A stretch of DNA of 64,000 nt from Microbacterium sp. MYb62 (GCF_002979475.1 NZ_PCOY01000005.1:1-64000); one strand, 5' to 3'; shown: positions 37,477-48,483, numbered from the stretch's first letter. Made by a program: numbers and translations. The notes: a model not told the origin generated them from the letters alone.

Positions 37477-37974
37477 TCAACGAGCGGCGGCTTCGCGCGC
37501 CAGGAGGCTCTCCTTGACCTCGAGCCCCCAGGCGAATCCGCCGAGGGTGCCGTCGGTGCGGAGCACCCGGTGGCAGGGCACGAACAGGGCCGGCGCGTTG
37601 CGTGCGCAGATCGATGCCGCGGCGCGCACCGCGCTCGGATTGCCCAGCTGCGTCGCGAAGCCGGTGTAGGTGAGGGGCCCGCCCGGTTCGATCGCACGAA
37701 GCGCGGACCATCCCGCGAGCTGCAGCGCGGTGCCGGACTGCTTCACGGCGACGGCGTCGATCGCCGCGAGGTCGCCCGCGTAGTAAGCCACGACGGCCGC
37801 GGCGGCATCCGTCTCGCCCTCGCGCAGGTCTTCGGGGCGGGTCGCGGCGGGCAACCGTCCGAGGATGGCCTCGACGTCGGACGTCCAACCGGAGGACAGC
37901 ACGCGCTGGCGCTCGTCGGTGAGGATCGTGAAGGCGCCGTCCGGCGTCTCGATGGTCTGGATGAGGGCGGTCAT
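37477..37974 (-). CDS. ogt: Methylated-DNA--protein-cysteine methyltransferase
   Basis: A 165-residue O6-alkylguanine-DNA alkyltransferase. The active-site cysteine is in the hallmark PCHRV near residue 135, followed by [13 protein letters not shown]. It removes alkyl groups from O6-guanine by suicidal transfer. ATG 37974 overlaps the stop of the Ada-AlkA gene by 4 bp, forming an alkylation-repair operon that would be switched on by the Ada domain of its partner. Confidence 0.93.
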   Translation of the reverse strand: MTALIQTIETPDGAFTILTDERQRVLSSGWTSDVEAILGRLPAATRPEDLREGETDAAAAVVAYYAGDLAAIDAVAVKQSGTALQLAGWSALRAIEPGGPLTYTGFATQLGNPSAVRAAASICARNAPALFVPCHRVLRTDGTLGGFAWGLEVKESLLAREAAAR

Positions 37975-39491
37975 GAGGTCTCCTTCGTCGTGGTGTCTTC
38001 GATGAGGGCGGGGCGTGTCGCGGATGCCGCGCGCCGCGGGCCTGCAGGGCGCACCGGGGCGGCGCGCCAGAGGTGTGCGCTGAGATAGCTGCGCCAGGGT
38101 GCCGTGCGCTCCGCCCAGGCCGTGAGCGGTCTCGCCTCCCCGGGGAGCCCCGCGGACGCGGCACCGGCACGCAGCGCGACGTCGCCGGGGAGCAGGATGT
38201 CGGGGTCGCCGAGCACGCGCATGCGCACATAGTCGGCCGTCCACGGGCCGATGCCCGGCATCGCCAGTAGTGCGCTGCGCTGCTCGACGCCGTCGTCGCC
38301 GACCGTGAGCCGCAGCACGCCGTCGGCGAGTGCGGCGGCGGCACCGGTGATGGCACGGATGCGCGCGGCGGGGCCGCGGAGGACGTCGGCGCCGTGCTCC
38401 GCGATGGCCGCCATGGTGGGGAACAGCACCCCGTCTGCGGTGCGCTCCCCCAGCGCGTCTGTGAGAGCAGTGAGCGCGGTGCGGGCGGCGACCACCGTGA
38501 TCTGCTGTCCGACCATCGCCCGGATGAGCATCTCGTGCGGGTCGGCCGACCCCGGCACGCGGATACCGGGTGTACGCGCCACCAGAGGGGCGAGCTCGGC
38601 GTGCGCGGAGAGTGCCTCATCGATCGCCAGCGGGTCGGCGTCGAGGTCGAAGATGCGACGGACGGTCGACACCAGCGGCGCCAGGTCACCCAGCCGTGCG
38701 ACGCGGGCACGCAGATGGAGACGGCCCGCCTCGTCCTGGCTCACCTCGAACCAGGCGGGGCCGCCCGACATCCGCAGATGCCGGGCGAACGAGGTCACCG
38801 TCGTCTCCTCGACACCGGGAACGGCGCGCGCCGCCATCCAGGCGAAGATGCCGCTCGCATCGAGCGGGCCGCGGGAGGGCAGCACGAGGTCGATCGCGCC
38901 GGGGACGGCGGAGGCGGGCAGCCGTCGACGCGCCCTGAGCTCACCGGGAGTGAGGCCGAACACCTCGCGGATCGTGTCGTTGCACTGACGGATGCTGGCG
39001 AACCCGGCCGAGAAGGCGACATCGGAGATCGGCATGTCGGTGCCGACGAGCAGCATCCGCGCCGTGTGCGCACGGTGCGCCCTGGCCAGTGCGAGCGGTC
39101 CTGCACCGAGTTCGGTCGTGAGCAGTCGCGTGAGGTGCCGACTGGAGTAGCCGAGGCGTGCGGCGAGGCCGGGAACCCCTTCGCGCTCCACGACCCCGTC
39201 GGAGATCAGGCGCATGGCCCGCGCCGCCGTGTCTCCGCGGAGGTCCCAGGCGGGTGAGCCGGGAGCCGCCTCGGGCAGGCAGCGCTTGCAGGCCCGGTAT
39301 CCGGCCTCATGCGCGGCGGCGCTGGTGGGATAGAACGTCACGTTCTCCGGTTTGGGGGTGCGCGCGGGGCAGCTCGGGCGGCAGTAGATCCCGGTCGAGC
39401 GCACGGCCGTCACGAACTGCCCGTCGAAGCGGGTGTCCCGCGCGCTGATCGCACGGTAGCGCTCGTCGAAGTCGATCACGGGGAAGCTCAT
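37971..39491 (-). CDS. Ada-type regulator fused to AlkA 3-methyladenine DNA glycosylase
   Basis: A 506-residue three-part protein. Residues 1-80 are the Ada zinc/methyl-acceptor domain with Cys37, Cys41, Cys68 and Cys71. Residues about 85-185 are an AraC-type helix-turn-helix ([33 protein letters not shown]). Residues about 195-490 are an AlkA glycosylase with helix-hairpin-helix [18 protein letters not shown] and a downstream catalytic Asp in LLPGDVALR. Methylation of the N-terminal Cys should turn it into an activator of its own operon with ogt. Confidence 0.93.
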   Translation of the reverse strand: MSFPVIDFDERYRAISARDTRFDGQFVTAVRSTGIYCRPSCPARTPKPENVTFYPTSAAAHEAGYRACKRCLPEAAPGSPAWDLRGDTAARAMRLISDGVVEREGVPGLAARLGYSSRHLTRLLTTELGAGPLALARAHRAHTARMLLVGTDMPISDVAFSAGFASIRQCNDTIREVFGLTPGELRARRRLPASAVPGAIDLVLPSRGPLDASGIFAWMAARAVPGVEETTVTSFARHLRMSGGPAWFEVSQDEAGRLHLRARVARLGDLAPLVSTVRRIFDLDADPLAIDEALSAHAELAPLVARTPGIRVPGSADPHEMLIRAMVGQQITVVAARTALTALTDALGERTADGVLFPTMAAIAEHGADVLRGPAARIRAITGAAAALADGVLRLTVGDDGVEQRSALLAMPGIGPWTADYVRMRVLGDPDILLPGDVALRAGAASAGLPGEARPLTAWAERTAPWRSYLSAHLWRAAPVRPAGPRRAASATRPALIEDTTTKETS

Positions 39492-39573
39492 GCCCCCACT
39501 CTGTCACGCGCCACCGACCTCGACTGGCGGAAATCGGACATCACCGTGGGTGCGTTCCGAGATCGCCTTCTCG

Positions 39574-39619
39574 CGCCGAGACCCCGACCTGCAGACGTGC
39601 GCAGGCCGGGGTCTCGGCG
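39574..39619 (-). terminator. Terminator of the purine operon
   Basis: Perfect 13-bp arms CGCCGAGACCCCG/CGGGGTCTCGGCG with an inner CCTGC/GCAGG pairing. It lies about 40 bases downstream of purH on its strand. No T-tract follows. Confidence 0.7.
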
Positions 39620-39638
39620 GTAAGCGGGGGTTTCGGCG

Positions 39639-39668
39639 GGGCGCCTCAGTGGAGGGCGCCTCAGTGGA
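39639..39668. repeat. 15-bp tandem duplication spanning the purH stop codon
   Basis: GGGCGCCTCAGTGGA occurs twice in direct succession. The second copy contains the purH stop (TCA on the plus strand) and last codons, and the first lies just downstream of the gene. It looks like a recent slippage duplication that left the protein unchanged. Confidence 0.8.
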
Positions 39669-41268
39669 AGAAGTGACGCTCCCCGGTGAAGAACATCGTG
39701 ACGCCGGCCTTGCGGGCCGCGTCGACGACCTCCTCATCGCGCACCGAACCGCCGGGCTGCACGATCGCCGTGACGCCGGCATCGATCAGCACCTGGGCCC
39801 CATCCGCGAACGGGAAGAAGGCATCGGATGCCGCGACCGATCCGGCTGCGCGGTCCCCCGCGCGCTCGACGGCGAGCCGGCACGAGTCGACGCGGTTGAC
39901 CTGGCCCATGCCGACACCAACCGTGGCGTTGTCCTTCGCGAGGACGATCGCATTCGACTTGACCGCGCGGCAGGCCTTCCACGCGAAGATCAGGTTCTCC
40001 ATCTCCTCGTCGCTCGGGCGCTCACCCGAGACGAGCTCCCAGTTCTTCGCGACCGAGACGATGTCGTCCGGGAACCGGTCCGCATCCTGCAGCAGCAGGC
40101 CCCCGGAGACGAGGCGCACGTCCATGCGCTCCTGCTGCCAGTCCTGAGGCAGCTGCAGCAGACGCAGGTTCTTCTTCGCCTTGAACACCTCGAGCGCGGC
40201 CGGCTCGAACGACGGCGCGACGATGACCTCGGTGAAGATGTCCTTGAGGTTCTCGGCCATCTTGAGGGTCACGGTGCCGTTGGCGGCGATCACGCCACCG
40301 TATGCCGAGACCGGGTCGCACTCGTGGGCGCGCAGATGCGCACTGGCGATCGGGTCGAGGGCGTTCGGCGCGGTGGTCGCGATCCCGCAGGGGTTCGCAT
40401 GCTTGATGATCGCGACGGCCGGCTTGACCATGTCGTAGGCGGCGCGCAGCGCGGCATCCGCATCGACGTAGTTGTTGTAGGACATCTCCTTGCCCTGCAG
40501 CTGCGTGGCCTGGGCGATGCCGTGTCCGCCGGCGCGGGTGTAGATCGCGCCGCGCTGGTGCGAGTTCTCGCCGTACCGGAGCGTGGCGAGGCGCTCGGCC
40601 TGGATGGTGAGGTGCGTGGGGAGGTCGCCCTCGTCCTGCAGCGTGCCCTCGGCGAACCACGAGGCGACGGCCGTGTCGTAGGCGGCCGTGTGGGAGAACG
40701 CACGGGCGGCCAGCTCGCGGCGCTGCGACACCGAGGTGCCGCCCTCGGCGATCGCGGAGATGATGCCGGGGTACGACTGGGGCGAGACGACGATCGCGAC
40801 GTTGGCGTGGTTCTTCGCCGCAGCGCGCACCATCGCGGGTCCACCGATGTCGATCTGCTCGACCACATCGTCGCCGACGGCGCCCGAGGCGACGGTCTCG
40901 ACGAACGGGTAGAGGTTCACGACGACGAGCTCGAACGGCGTGATGTCGAGCTCGGCGAGCTGACGCTCGTGGTCCTCGAGGCGCAGATCGGCGAGCAGAC
41001 CGCCGTGGATCTTCGGGTGCAGCGTCTTGACACGGCCGTCGAGCATCTCGGCGACACCCGTGACGGCCGCGACGTCGGTGACGGCGATGCCGGCTTCGCG
41101 GATCGTCGAGGCCGTCGAACCGGTCGAGACGATCTCCACACCGGCCTCGGCGAGAGCTGCGGCCAGGACGAGCAGGTCGGTCTTGTCGCTCACCGAGACG
41201 AGCGCGCGCCGGATCGGCACGGTGTCGCGATCGCGGTAGAGCGTGGGGTCGTGGCGGGGGCCGGCCAT
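39661..41268 (-). CDS. purH: Bifunctional AICAR transformylase / IMP cyclohydrolase
   Basis: A 535-residue PurH that performs the last two steps of de novo IMP synthesis. The N-terminal IMP cyclohydrolase part has [27 protein letters not shown] and [13 protein letters not shown]. The C-terminal transformylase has the KHANPCG motif near 275 with the catalytic Lys-His, and ends in DSFFPF-like DAFFPFADG and GGSVRDEEV. Its length is standard. It follows purN on the same strand with 34 bp between them, and a strong hairpin terminates the pair. Confidence 0.97.
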   Translation of the reverse strand: MAGPRHDPTLYRDRDTVPIRRALVSVSDKTDLLVLAAALAEAGVEIVSTGSTASTIREAGIAVTDVAAVTGVAEMLDGRVKTLHPKIHGGLLADLRLEDHERQLAELDITPFELVVVNLYPFVETVASGAVGDDVVEQIDIGGPAMVRAAAKNHANVAIVVSPQSYPGIISAIAEGGTSVSQRRELAARAFSHTAAYDTAVASWFAEGTLQDEGDLPTHLTIQAERLATLRYGENSHQRGAIYTRAGGHGIAQATQLQGKEMSYNNYVDADAALRAAYDMVKPAVAIIKHANPCGIATTAPNALDPIASAHLRAHECDPVSAYGGVIAANGTVTLKMAENLKDIFTEVIVAPSFEPAALEVFKAKKNLRLLQLPQDWQQERMDVRLVSGGLLLQDADRFPDDIVSVAKNWELVSGERPSDEEMENLIFAWKACRAVKSNAIVLAKDNATVGVGMGQVNRVDSCRLAVERAGDRAAGSVAASDAFFPFADGAQVLIDAGVTAIVQPGGSVRDEEVVDAARKAGVTMFFTGERHFFH

Positions 41269-41302
41269 GATGGGCTCCTTCGTGCGGGGCGTCGGGTGGG
41301 GG

Positions 41303-41890
41303 TCAGGAGGAAGGCTTCAGTGCGAGTTCGCCGGTGGCGATGCCGCGGACGACGTCGATGAGCAGTCGACGTTCGACAGGTTTGATGCGCTCGTGCAGGC
41401 TGTGCTCGGTGTCGCCGTCGAGGATCGCGACGCGCTCCTGCGCGAGGATCGGACCGGAGTCGACGCCGTCGTCGACGACGATCACGCTCGCACCGGTCTC
41501 GGTCGCGCCGGCCGCGAGAGCGTCGCGGACGCCGTGCGCCCCGGGGAACTCCGGCAGGAACGCCGGATGGGTGTTGATCAGGCGCGGCGAGTACTCGGCC
41601 ACGAGCGCCGACGGCAGCAGACGCATGAGCCCGCTGAGCACCACGAGGTCCGGGTTCCAGACGGCGAGCTGACGCGACAGCTCCTCACCCCAGGCCTCGC
41701 GGCCGTCATGCTCGTGCCACGGCACCGTGAAGCTGGGGATGCCGAATTCCTCGGCATGGGCGAGCCCATCGGCTTCGCGGTCGGCACCGACGACGATCAC
41801 CCTGGCGGGGAAATCGGGATGACGAGCGGCCTCGAGGAGGGCGCGAAGGTTCGAGCCGGTGCCCGAGATGAGAACGGCGACCGTGAGCAC
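41303..41890 (-). CDS. purN: Phosphoribosylglycinamide formyltransferase
   Basis: A 195-residue PurN using 10-formyl-tetrahydrofolate to formylate GAR in purine synthesis. Motifs are [16 protein letters not shown] at the start, the catalytic Asn/His in [14 protein letters not shown] near 105, and the Asp in [13 protein letters not shown] near 140. The GTG start is six bases from a TAGACT box (41897-41902), so the mRNA is probably leaderless. purH follows 34 bp downstream. Confidence 0.96.
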   Translation of the reverse strand: MLTVAVLISGTGSNLRALLEAARHPDFPARVIVVGADREADGLAHAEEFGIPSFTVPWHEHDGREAWGEELSRQLAVWNPDLVVLSGLMRLLPSALVAEYSPRLINTHPAFLPEFPGAHGVRDALAAGATETGASVIVVDDGVDSGPILAQERVAILDGDTEHSLHERIKPVERRLLIDVVRGIATGELALKPSS

Positions 41891-41896
41891 GCGCCC

Positions 41897-41902
41897 AGTC
41901 TA
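41897..41902 (-). promoter_or_regulatory. Putative -10 box of purN
   Basis: TAGACT on the minus strand, six bases before the GTG start, suggests a leaderless purNH transcript starting at or near the start codon. Confidence 0.5.
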
Positions 41903-41953
41903 CCGGGGCGTGCAGCCCGGTTCTGCCCGCCGGCCGCTGCAAGAGGAGCGCCG

Positions 41954-43354
41954 TCAGTCCCGCCGATCCCCCCGGCCGGGATCGGGCACGTCGAAGCCGC
42001 GCAGATCGTCCAGCGGTGCCGTGTCGTCGAAGGGCGAGGGGTCGGTGCGCGGTGCTCCGTCGAACGGCGATCCGCCTGCCGCGGCGGGTGCGACGCCCGC
42101 GTCGAACTCCGTCATCTCGGCGATCCAGCGGTCGGTGCGCTCCTCGGCCAGCTCGTCGCGATGGCGTGGGGAGAGCAGCAGGATCGCGGCGCCGAGGAGA
42201 ACCTCCAGGCCGAGCGCGAGCATGAACGGCAATGCGGCGGGGCCGACGTCCGACAGTCGGCCGGGACCCATCGACCCGTTCGCGAGCACCGCGGCGAGGC
42301 CGGCGATGCCGGCGCTGGCACCCGCGATTCCGACGGCGATCGCGGCGCGCGGCAGCATGCCGAGAGGCGTTCCCTCCCAGACGAGACGCGAGCGCACCGC
42401 CCATCCGGCGAAGGCGCCGGCCGCGATCGGCACGAGCACGACGATCAGCATCCAGATCGAGCTGTTCTCCGGCAGCAGCCCGAACACCGGGATGCCGGGT
42501 ACGACACCCAGCTGCGTGCCGGCCGGCGACACCGCGGTGCCCACGCCGACCGCGAAGCCGGGCCCGGCGAGCCACGACGCCGTCCACACGATCAGCGTCG
42601 GCAGATAGACGAGCTGGGCGAGGGTCATCACCGTCGCCCCGAGTGCATCGACGCGGGCGGCCTGGAACAGGGCGACGACCTCGCCGCCGCGGAACAACGT
42701 GGTGACGGCGAGCGCCAGCGCGGCGGCGCCGACGACCCCGACGAGGACGAACGCCGCGCCGCGCACGATCGCGGGCGCGACGGGCGCCCAGTCCTCATGC
42801 GCATCGAGCCGGTCATGCAGACGGTCGAGGATCCCGCCGTCCCCTTCGTCCCACGCGATCCGGATGCCCCCGCACAGGGCTCCGAAGAGGTAGACGGCAG
42901 CGGGGAGGAGGATCGCGAGCGGCAGCGGTGTCTGCACCGCATCCAGTCGTGCCGTCAGCGCCACGCCCGTCGAGATGGCCGCGAACACGACGGCGCCGGA
43001 CAGCGAGCCGAGCAGCCATGCCCCGGCCGTCGCCGCCCGGCCTCCGGAGCGCGCCGCGAACAGGAGGGTGAAGAGCAGGAACGCCAGGGGCGTGATCGAC
43101 ACCGCGAAGGAGGCCGCCTGCGGTGGGATCGCGAGGGCGACGAGGAGCTCGTCCGGGATCGTGACGGCGAGCGGCACCCCGTGTCCGAACTCCCAGAGGG
43201 TGCCCGTGAGCGGCCAGAGCGCGCCCCAGTCAGCGGTGATGCCGAACGCGAGCGTCCACAGCAGCGTCAGCGGCGCCAGCAGCGCGACGAGACCGACCGC
43301 TGCCGCGATGGCGGCGTCGAAGGCGGCGAGGAGCGCGACGAGGAGGCGTTGCAT
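41954..43354 (-). CDS. DUF6350-type polytopic membrane protein
   Basis: A 466-residue protein with about ten hydrophobic segments spread from residue 5 to 420 and a charged C-terminal tail of about 60 residues (DELAEERTDRWIAEMTEF onward). It corresponds to the actinobacterial membrane protein often annotated DUF6350 and usually found beside purN-purH. The function is unproven; some annotations call it a cell-division protein (PerM-like). The gene is on the same strand as purN and upstream of it, with 63 bp between them. I see no catalytic motif. Confidence 0.75.
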   Translation of the reverse strand: MQRLLVALLAAFDAAIAAAVGLVALLAPLTLLWTLAFGITADWGALWPLTGTLWEFGHGVPLAVTIPDELLVALAIPPQAASFAVSITPLAFLLFTLLFAARSGGRAATAGAWLLGSLSGAVVFAAISTGVALTARLDAVQTPLPLAILLPAAVYLFGALCGGIRIAWDEGDGGILDRLHDRLDAHEDWAPVAPAIVRGAAFVLVGVVGAAALALAVTTLFRGGEVVALFQAARVDALGATVMTLAQLVYLPTLIVWTASWLAGPGFAVGVGTAVSPAGTQLGVVPGIPVFGLLPENSSIWMLIVVLVPIAAGAFAGWAVRSRLVWEGTPLGMLPRAAIAVGIAGASAGIAGLAAVLANGSMGPGRLSDVGPAALPFMLALGLEVLLGAAILLLSPRHRDELAEERTDRWIAEMTEFDAGVAPAAAGGSPFDGAPRTDPSPFDDTAPLDDLRGFDVPDPGRGDRRD

Positions 43355-43431
43355 AGCGTTTCGAGACTACGACGAGTTGCCGACGAAGCTCTGGGGGCGC
43401 GCGTGGGGGTCGGCGACACGATAGCGTTTCT
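43354..43431. promoter_or_regulatory. Direct repeat ATAGCGTTTC in the DUF6350/permease divergent region
   Basis: The 10-base word ATAGCGTTTC occurs at 43354-43363, touching the DUF6350 start codon, and at 43422-43431, just before the GGAGG of the permease gene. Two exact copies in a 91-bp divergent region may be binding sites for a shared regulator. Confidence 0.35.
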
Positions 43432-43445
43432 CCGGAGGTTTCCCG

Positions 43446-44921
43446 ATGACAACTGCCCCGCCCGCCCCGGCATCCACCGAGCCCAAGAACTCCCTGGACC
43501 GCTTCTTCGAGATCAGCAAGCGCGGATCCACGATCGGCACCGAGATCCGAGGGGGCCTGGTGACGTTCGTCACGATGGCGTACATCGTGATCCTCAACCC
43601 GATCATCCTCTCCGGCAAGCCCGATGTCGCCGGCGACATGCTCAGCTTCAACGCCGTGGGGGCCGCCACCGCGCTGACCGCCGGCGTGATGACGATCCTG
43701 TTCGGACTCGTCACGCGCCTGCCGTTCGGCTTCGCTGCGGGACTCGGCATCAACGCCTTCGTCGCGTTCTCGGTCGTCGGCCAGGTGACCTGGCCCGAGG
43801 CCATGGCGCTCGTGATGATCAACGGCGTCGTGATCGTGCTGCTCGCCGCCACCGGGCTGCGGAAGGCGATCTTCGACGCGGTGCCGTTCCAGCTGAAGAT
43901 CGCGATCACGGTCGGCATCGGCCTGTTCATCGCATTCATCGGCTTCGTGAACTCCGGCTTCGTCACCGCGACCGGCGCGACGTCGCCGCCTGTCGGACTC
44001 GGCGTGAACGGCTCGGTCGCGACCGTGCCGAGCCTGCTCTTCGTGATCACGCTGTTGCTCACCGGCATCCTCGTCGCCCTCAAGATCAAGGGCGGCATGC
44101 TGATCGGCCTGATCGGCGGCACGGTGCTCGCGGTCATCGTCGAGGCGATCTGGCACATCGGAGCCCGCGGCTTCGACGACGAGGGCAACGTGGTCAACCC
44201 CGGCGGCTGGGGCCTCACGGTTCCCGCACTCAGCGGTTCGCCCGTCGGCATCCCCGACCTCAGCCTGATCGGTGCCGTCGACTTCAGCTTCGACCTGAGC
44301 AAGGTCAGCCTGGTCGCGATCGTGATGATCGTCTTCACGCTGCTCTTCACGAACTTCTTCGACGCCATGGGCACCATGACCGGTCTCGCCAAGGAGGCGA
44401 ACCTCGCCGACGACAACGGTGACTTCCCCCGGATCAAGTCGGCGCTGGTCGTCGAAGGCGTCGGCGCGATCGCCGGTGGTGCGACGTCCTCCTCCTCGAG
44501 CACGGTCTTCATCGAGTCGGGCGCCGGCATCGGCGAGGGCGCTCGCACGGGGCTCGCGAACGTCGTCACCGGCGTCGTGTTCCTGATCGCGATGTTCCTG
44601 ACCCCGCTGACATCGATCGTCCCGACCGAGATCGCCGCCGCTGCGCTGATCATCGTCGGAGCCATGATGATGGCGCAGATCCGCTACATCGACTTCACGG
44701 ACTTCCGCGTGCTGCTGCCGGTGTTCCTCACCGTCTCGGTCATGCCGCTGACCTACTCGATCGCGAACGGCATCGGCGCGGGTTTCGTCAGCTGGGTGCT
44801 CATCCACGCGTTCTCCGGCAAGGCCAAGACCATCAGCCCGCTGCTGTGGGTCGTCGGCGCCGGGTTCCTGATCTTCTTCGCCCGAGGGCCGATCGAGGCC
44901 CTCTTCGGCGTCGGGATCTGA
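43446..44921 (+). CDS. NCS2-family purine permease (AzgA type)
   Basis: A 491-residue nucleobase transporter with about 13 membrane segments. The family motifs are visible: EIRGGLVTFVTMAYIVILNP at the start (residues about 30-50), a GAATALTAG segment, GLGINAFVAF, and SSSSTVFIESGAGIGEGARTG near 345-365, the substrate-site signature of AzgA-like hypoxanthine/guanine/adenine carriers. GGAGG precedes the ATG at seven bases. It is divergent from the DUF6350 gene and near purNH, fitting purine salvage. Confidence 0.92.
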   Translation: MTTAPPAPASTEPKNSLDRFFEISKRGSTIGTEIRGGLVTFVTMAYIVILNPIILSGKPDVAGDMLSFNAVGAATALTAGVMTILFGLVTRLPFGFAAGLGINAFVAFSVVGQVTWPEAMALVMINGVVIVLLAATGLRKAIFDAVPFQLKIAITVGIGLFIAFIGFVNSGFVTATGATSPPVGLGVNGSVATVPSLLFVITLLLTGILVALKIKGGMLIGLIGGTVLAVIVEAIWHIGARGFDDEGNVVNPGGWGLTVPALSGSPVGIPDLSLIGAVDFSFDLSKVSLVAIVMIVFTLLFTNFFDAMGTMTGLAKEANLADDNGDFPRIKSALVVEGVGAIAGGATSSSSSTVFIESGAGIGEGARTGLANVVTGVVFLIAMFLTPLTSIVPTEIAAAALIIVGAMMMAQIRYIDFTDFRVLLPVFLTVSVMPLTYSIANGIGAGFVSWVLIHAFSGKAKTISPLLWVVGAGFLIFFARGPIEALFGVGI

Positions 44922-44986
44922 CACCCGCCGTCACCCTCCCCCTGCCGGGCACACCTGCCCGCCGGCCACCTCCCCTGCCCCGCCCC

Positions 44987-45066
44987 GGTGCAGGGACAGG
45001 TGCAGGGGCAGGGGCAGGGGCAGATGCCGGTGCAGGTGCAAGTGCAGGTGCAGGTGCAGGTGCAGG
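44987..45066. repeat. Intergenic GGTGCA hexanucleotide tract
   Basis: Between the permease and VOC genes the sequence is a run of GGTGCA-like hexamers, with degenerate units (CAGGGA, GGGGCA) at the left and near-perfect units from 45029 to 45066. It is the same hexamer as in the coding repeat at 565-605 but here lies between stop codons. It reads as Ala-Pro on the minus strand, but no gene is supported there. Confidence 0.75.
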
Positions 45067-45067
45067 A

Positions 45068-45122
45068 CGAAACGCCAGATGTCGGACCGTATGCGAGAAC
45101 GGGTCCGACATCTGGCGTTTCG
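45068..45122. terminator. Very long hairpin between convergent permease and VOC genes
   Basis: Perfect 21-bp arms (45068-45088 and 45102-45122, beginning CGAAACGCC and ending GGCGTTTCG) enclose a 13-base loop. It directly follows the hexamer tract and ends 21 bases before the VOC stop, so it should terminate both genes. Confidence 0.8.
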
Positions 45123-45143
45123 GCGTCCCCGCGGAGCGGCAGT

Positions 45144-45551
45144 TCACCCTTGCGCGTAGGCGGCGGCGAACTCCGCAGACGGCTCGATCGGCTCGATCAC
45201 GTCGATCAGCACCCCGCCGGGCGCCTCGACGATGAAGTGCCGCTGACCGAAGGCCTCGTCCCGGAGGGGCAGGCGCTCCGGGAGGCCGCGCTCCCCCACG
45301 AGGCGCGCGTGCGCGGCAGCCGCGTCCGAGACCTCGACGTTGAGCAGCAGCCCGCGCACCGGCTCTCGGAATCCGTCGGGGATGGTCTCGTGCGTGCGAT
45401 CGAGGATCGCGAGCTCGCCGCCGTCGAAGCGCAGGCTCACGTACCAGTCGGCCTCGAACGTCGTCTCGAAGCCGAGTTCTTCGCGATAGAAGCGCGTCGC
45501 CGCGGCGACGTCGTCCACCATCAGCACCGGGTAGAAGCTCGTGATCTCCAT
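45144..45551 (-). CDS. VOC-superfamily (glyoxalase/bleomycin resistance) protein
   Basis: A 135-residue vicinal-oxygen-chelate protein with two beta-alpha-beta-beta-beta repeats: [23 protein letters not shown] at the N-terminus and [20 protein letters not shown] in the second half, closing with [17 protein letters not shown]. Such proteins bind or modify small molecules and sometimes confer drug tolerance; the ligand is unknown. Two adjacent ATGs are possible; 45551 has AGGAG five bases away and is preferred. It is divergent from a TetR gene across a dyad, so TetR probably represses it. Confidence 0.88.
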   Translation of the reverse strand: MEITSFYPVLMVDDVAAATRFYREELGFETTFEADWYVSLRFDGGELAILDRTHETIPDGFREPVRGLLLNVEVSDAAAAHARLVGERGLPERLPLRDEAFGQRHFIVEAPGGVLIDVIEPIEPSAEFAAAYAQG

Positions 45552-45578
45552 CATCTCTCCTTTTACATACAGCGTGTT

Positions 45579-45601
45579 TGTATCCGTGAGGTTAGGATAC
45601 A
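45579..45601. promoter_or_regulatory. TetR operator candidate between VOC and TetR genes
   Basis: TGTATCC-n9-GGATACA is a perfect 7-9-7 inverted repeat in the 75-bp divergent region, and extra ATACA/TGTAT half sites lie beside it. The position suits repression of both genes by the adjacent TetR protein. Confidence 0.65.
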
Positions 45602-45626
45602 TACACCACGCCCGTAAAGGAACCCC

Positions 45627-46205
45627 ATGCCTCGAGCATCCGCCGCCGCCGCCGCCGAGACCGCCCGACGGATCCTGGATGTCGCCACGACGCAGTTCGC
45701 CGCGCTCGGATACGCCGCAGCATCGGTCGACGAGATCGCGCGCCTCGCCGGAGTCACCCGGGGTGCGGTCTACCACCACTACACGTCGAAGCCGTTGCTG
45801 TTCACCGCCATCGCCGAAGAGCAGCAGCGGATGGTCGCCGCGGCCATCGTGGACGCGACGACCCGCAGTGGTCCGGACGCTGCGCTCCGCGACGGCAGCC
45901 ACGCGTTCCTCGACGCCATCACCCAGGGAGCGGCATCGCGGATCCTGCTCGTCGACGGCCCGGCCGTGCTCGGTTGGGAGGAGTGGCGGCGACTCGATGC
46001 GGAAGGCCCCGAGCAGGAGCTGCGCGCGGGCCTGCGCGAAGCCGGGGCATCCCCCGTGCTTCTGGACGCACTGGCGGCGGCGCTCTCCGGAGCGATGAAC
46101 GAGCTCGCTCTCTGGCTCGCCGCGCATCCGGATGACGCTGAGGCCACAGTGCGGGCCCACTCCGCACTCGACGGCATTCTGGATGCGGTGACCATGCGCA
46201 GCTGA
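45627..46205 (+). CDS. TetR-family regulator
   Basis: A 192-residue TetR protein. The helix-turn-helix is in residues about 12-58 ([35 protein letters not shown]), followed by an all-helical ligand domain. Divergent placement with the VOC gene and a TGTATCC/GGATACA dyad between them support local control plus autoregulation. The inducer is unknown. Confidence 0.9.
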   Translation: MPRASAAAAAETARRILDVATTQFAALGYAAASVDEIARLAGVTRGAVYHHYTSKPLLFTAIAEEQQRMVAAAIVDATTRSGPDAALRDGSHAFLDAITQGAASRILLVDGPAVLGWEEWRRLDAEGPEQELRAGLREAGASPVLLDALAAALSGAMNELALWLAAHPDDAEATVRAHSALDGILDAVTMRS

Positions 46206-46312
46206 CACCCCCGACCGTCGCGCCCCGCACGAAGCTCACGGGAGGCTGGGCGTGCTGCGGGCAGCCGTCCAGGCACCTCGCGACTGACCGAGCCACTCGA
46301 TGGGCATGAAAG

Positions 46313-46340
46313 AAGGCCCCGGAGTGGAGTCCGGGGCCTT
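46313..46340 (-). terminator. sucCD terminator
   Basis: Perfect 11-bp stem AAGGCCCCGGA/TCCGGGGCCTT with a 6-base loop, about 20 bases after the sucD stop on its strand and followed by CTTTC. It may also act on the TetR gene from the other side. Confidence 0.8.
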
Positions 46341-46360
46341 CAGATCAAGCGTAGCTCAGA

Positions 46361-47275
<915 letters not shown>

Positions 47276-47281
47276 TCAGTT

Positions 47282-48448
47282 TCAGGCGTTGGCGAGCTCG
47301 GCGGCCTTGTCGGCGCCCTCGTCCATCGTGGCGGCCAGGGTCACGAGCGGGTGCGCGTACTCGGCGAGGATCGCGCGACCCTCGTCGACGCGGTTGCCGT
47401 CGAGGCGCACGACGAGCGGCTTGGAGGCCGTGGCGCCCAGCGTCTCGAGGGCGCCCTTGATGCCGTTGGCGACGGCGTCGCACGCCGTGATGCCACCGAA
47501 CACGTTGACGAACACGCTCTTGACCTGCGGGTCGCCGAGGATGACGTCGAGGCCGGCGGCCATGACCTCGGCCGAGGCGCCGCCGCCGATGTCGAGGAAG
47601 TTGGCCGGCTTGACACCGTTGTGGTTCTCGCCCGCGTAGGCGACCACGTCGAGCGTCGACATGACGAGCCCTGCGCCGTTGCCGATGATGCCGACCTCGC
47701 CGTCGAGCTTCACATAGTTGAGGCCCGACTCCTTGGCCTTGGCCTCGAGCGGGTCGGCTGCGTCCTTGTCCTCGAGCGCTTCGTGCTCGGGGTGACGGAT
47801 CTCGGAGGCGTTGTCGTCGAGCGTGACCTTGCCGTCGAGCGCGATGATGTCGCCCTCTTCGGTGCGCACCAGCGGGTTGACCTCGACCAGCGTCGCATCC
47901 TCGCCCTTGTAGACGTCGAAGAGCTTGACGAACACGTCGGAGACCTTCTCGATGAGGTCTTCGGGGAAGTTCGCCGCGCGGGCGATCTCGACGGCCTTCG
48001 CCTTGTCGATGCCCGTGAGCGGGTTGACCTCGACGCGTGCGAGCGCCTCGGGGCGCTCGACGGCGAGCTCTTCGATCTCCATGCCGCCCTCGACCGAGCA
48101 GAGGCTCAGGTAGGAGCGGTTGGCGCGGTCGAGCAGCACGGAGAAGTAGAACTCCTCGGCGATGCGCGCACCCTGCGCGACCATGACGCGCTTGACGACG
48201 TGGCCCTTGATGTCGAGGCCGAGGATGGCCTTCGCTGCCTCGTACGCCTCGTCGGGGGTCTTGGCGACCTTGACGCCGCCCGCCTTTCCACGGCCGCCGG
48301 TCTTCACCTGAGCCTTGACGACGACCACTCCGCCGATCTTCTCGGCAGCCGCCCTCACCTCTTCAGGGGTGTCCGCGACGATGCCGGCGAGAACCGGCAC
48401 TCCGTACTTTTCGAAAACGTCTCGTGCCTGGTACTCGTACAGATCCAC
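47282..48448 (-). CDS. sucC: Succinyl-CoA ligase, beta subunit
   Basis: A 388-residue SucC from GTG 48448 with GAAGGA at seven bases. It has the ATP-grasp domain: [18 protein letters not shown] at the N-terminus, [18 protein letters not shown] near 45-62, VEVNPL near 200, and the CoA-ligase domain with [12 protein letters not shown] and [10 protein letters not shown] near 310. It is first gene of the sucCD operon. A palindrome resembling the one upstream of icd lies 36 bases before the start. Confidence 0.97.
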   Translation of the reverse strand: MDLYEYQARDVFEKYGVPVLAGIVADTPEEVRAAAEKIGGVVVVKAQVKTGGRGKAGGVKVAKTPDEAYEAAKAILGLDIKGHVVKRVMVAQGARIAEEFYFSVLLDRANRSYLSLCSVEGGMEIEELAVERPEALARVEVNPLTGIDKAKAVEIARAANFPEDLIEKVSDVFVKLFDVYKGEDATLVEVNPLVRTEEGDIIALDGKVTLDDNASEIRHPEHEALEDKDAADPLEAKAKESGLNYVKLDGEVGIIGNGAGLVMSTLDVVAYAGENHNGVKPANFLDIGGGASAEVMAAGLDVILGDPQVKSVFVNVFGGITACDAVANGIKGALETLGATASKPLVVRLDGNRVDEGRAILAEYAHPLVTLAATMDEGADKAAELANA

Positions 48449-48483
48449 TGTGGTTCCTTCACTGGGCTGCTGTCTGGTAATTC

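Noticed and set aside
41243..44422. Long plus-strand frame spanning purN, the DUF6350 gene and the permease gene
   Set aside because: The product is low-complexity Arg/Gly/Asp sequence, and the other frames and strand encode recognised proteins throughout.
44833..45147. Minus-strand frame encoding an Ala-Pro repeat over the hexamer tract
   Set aside because: No ribosome site or recognisable protein; it crosses the 21-bp terminator hairpin and the end of the permease gene.
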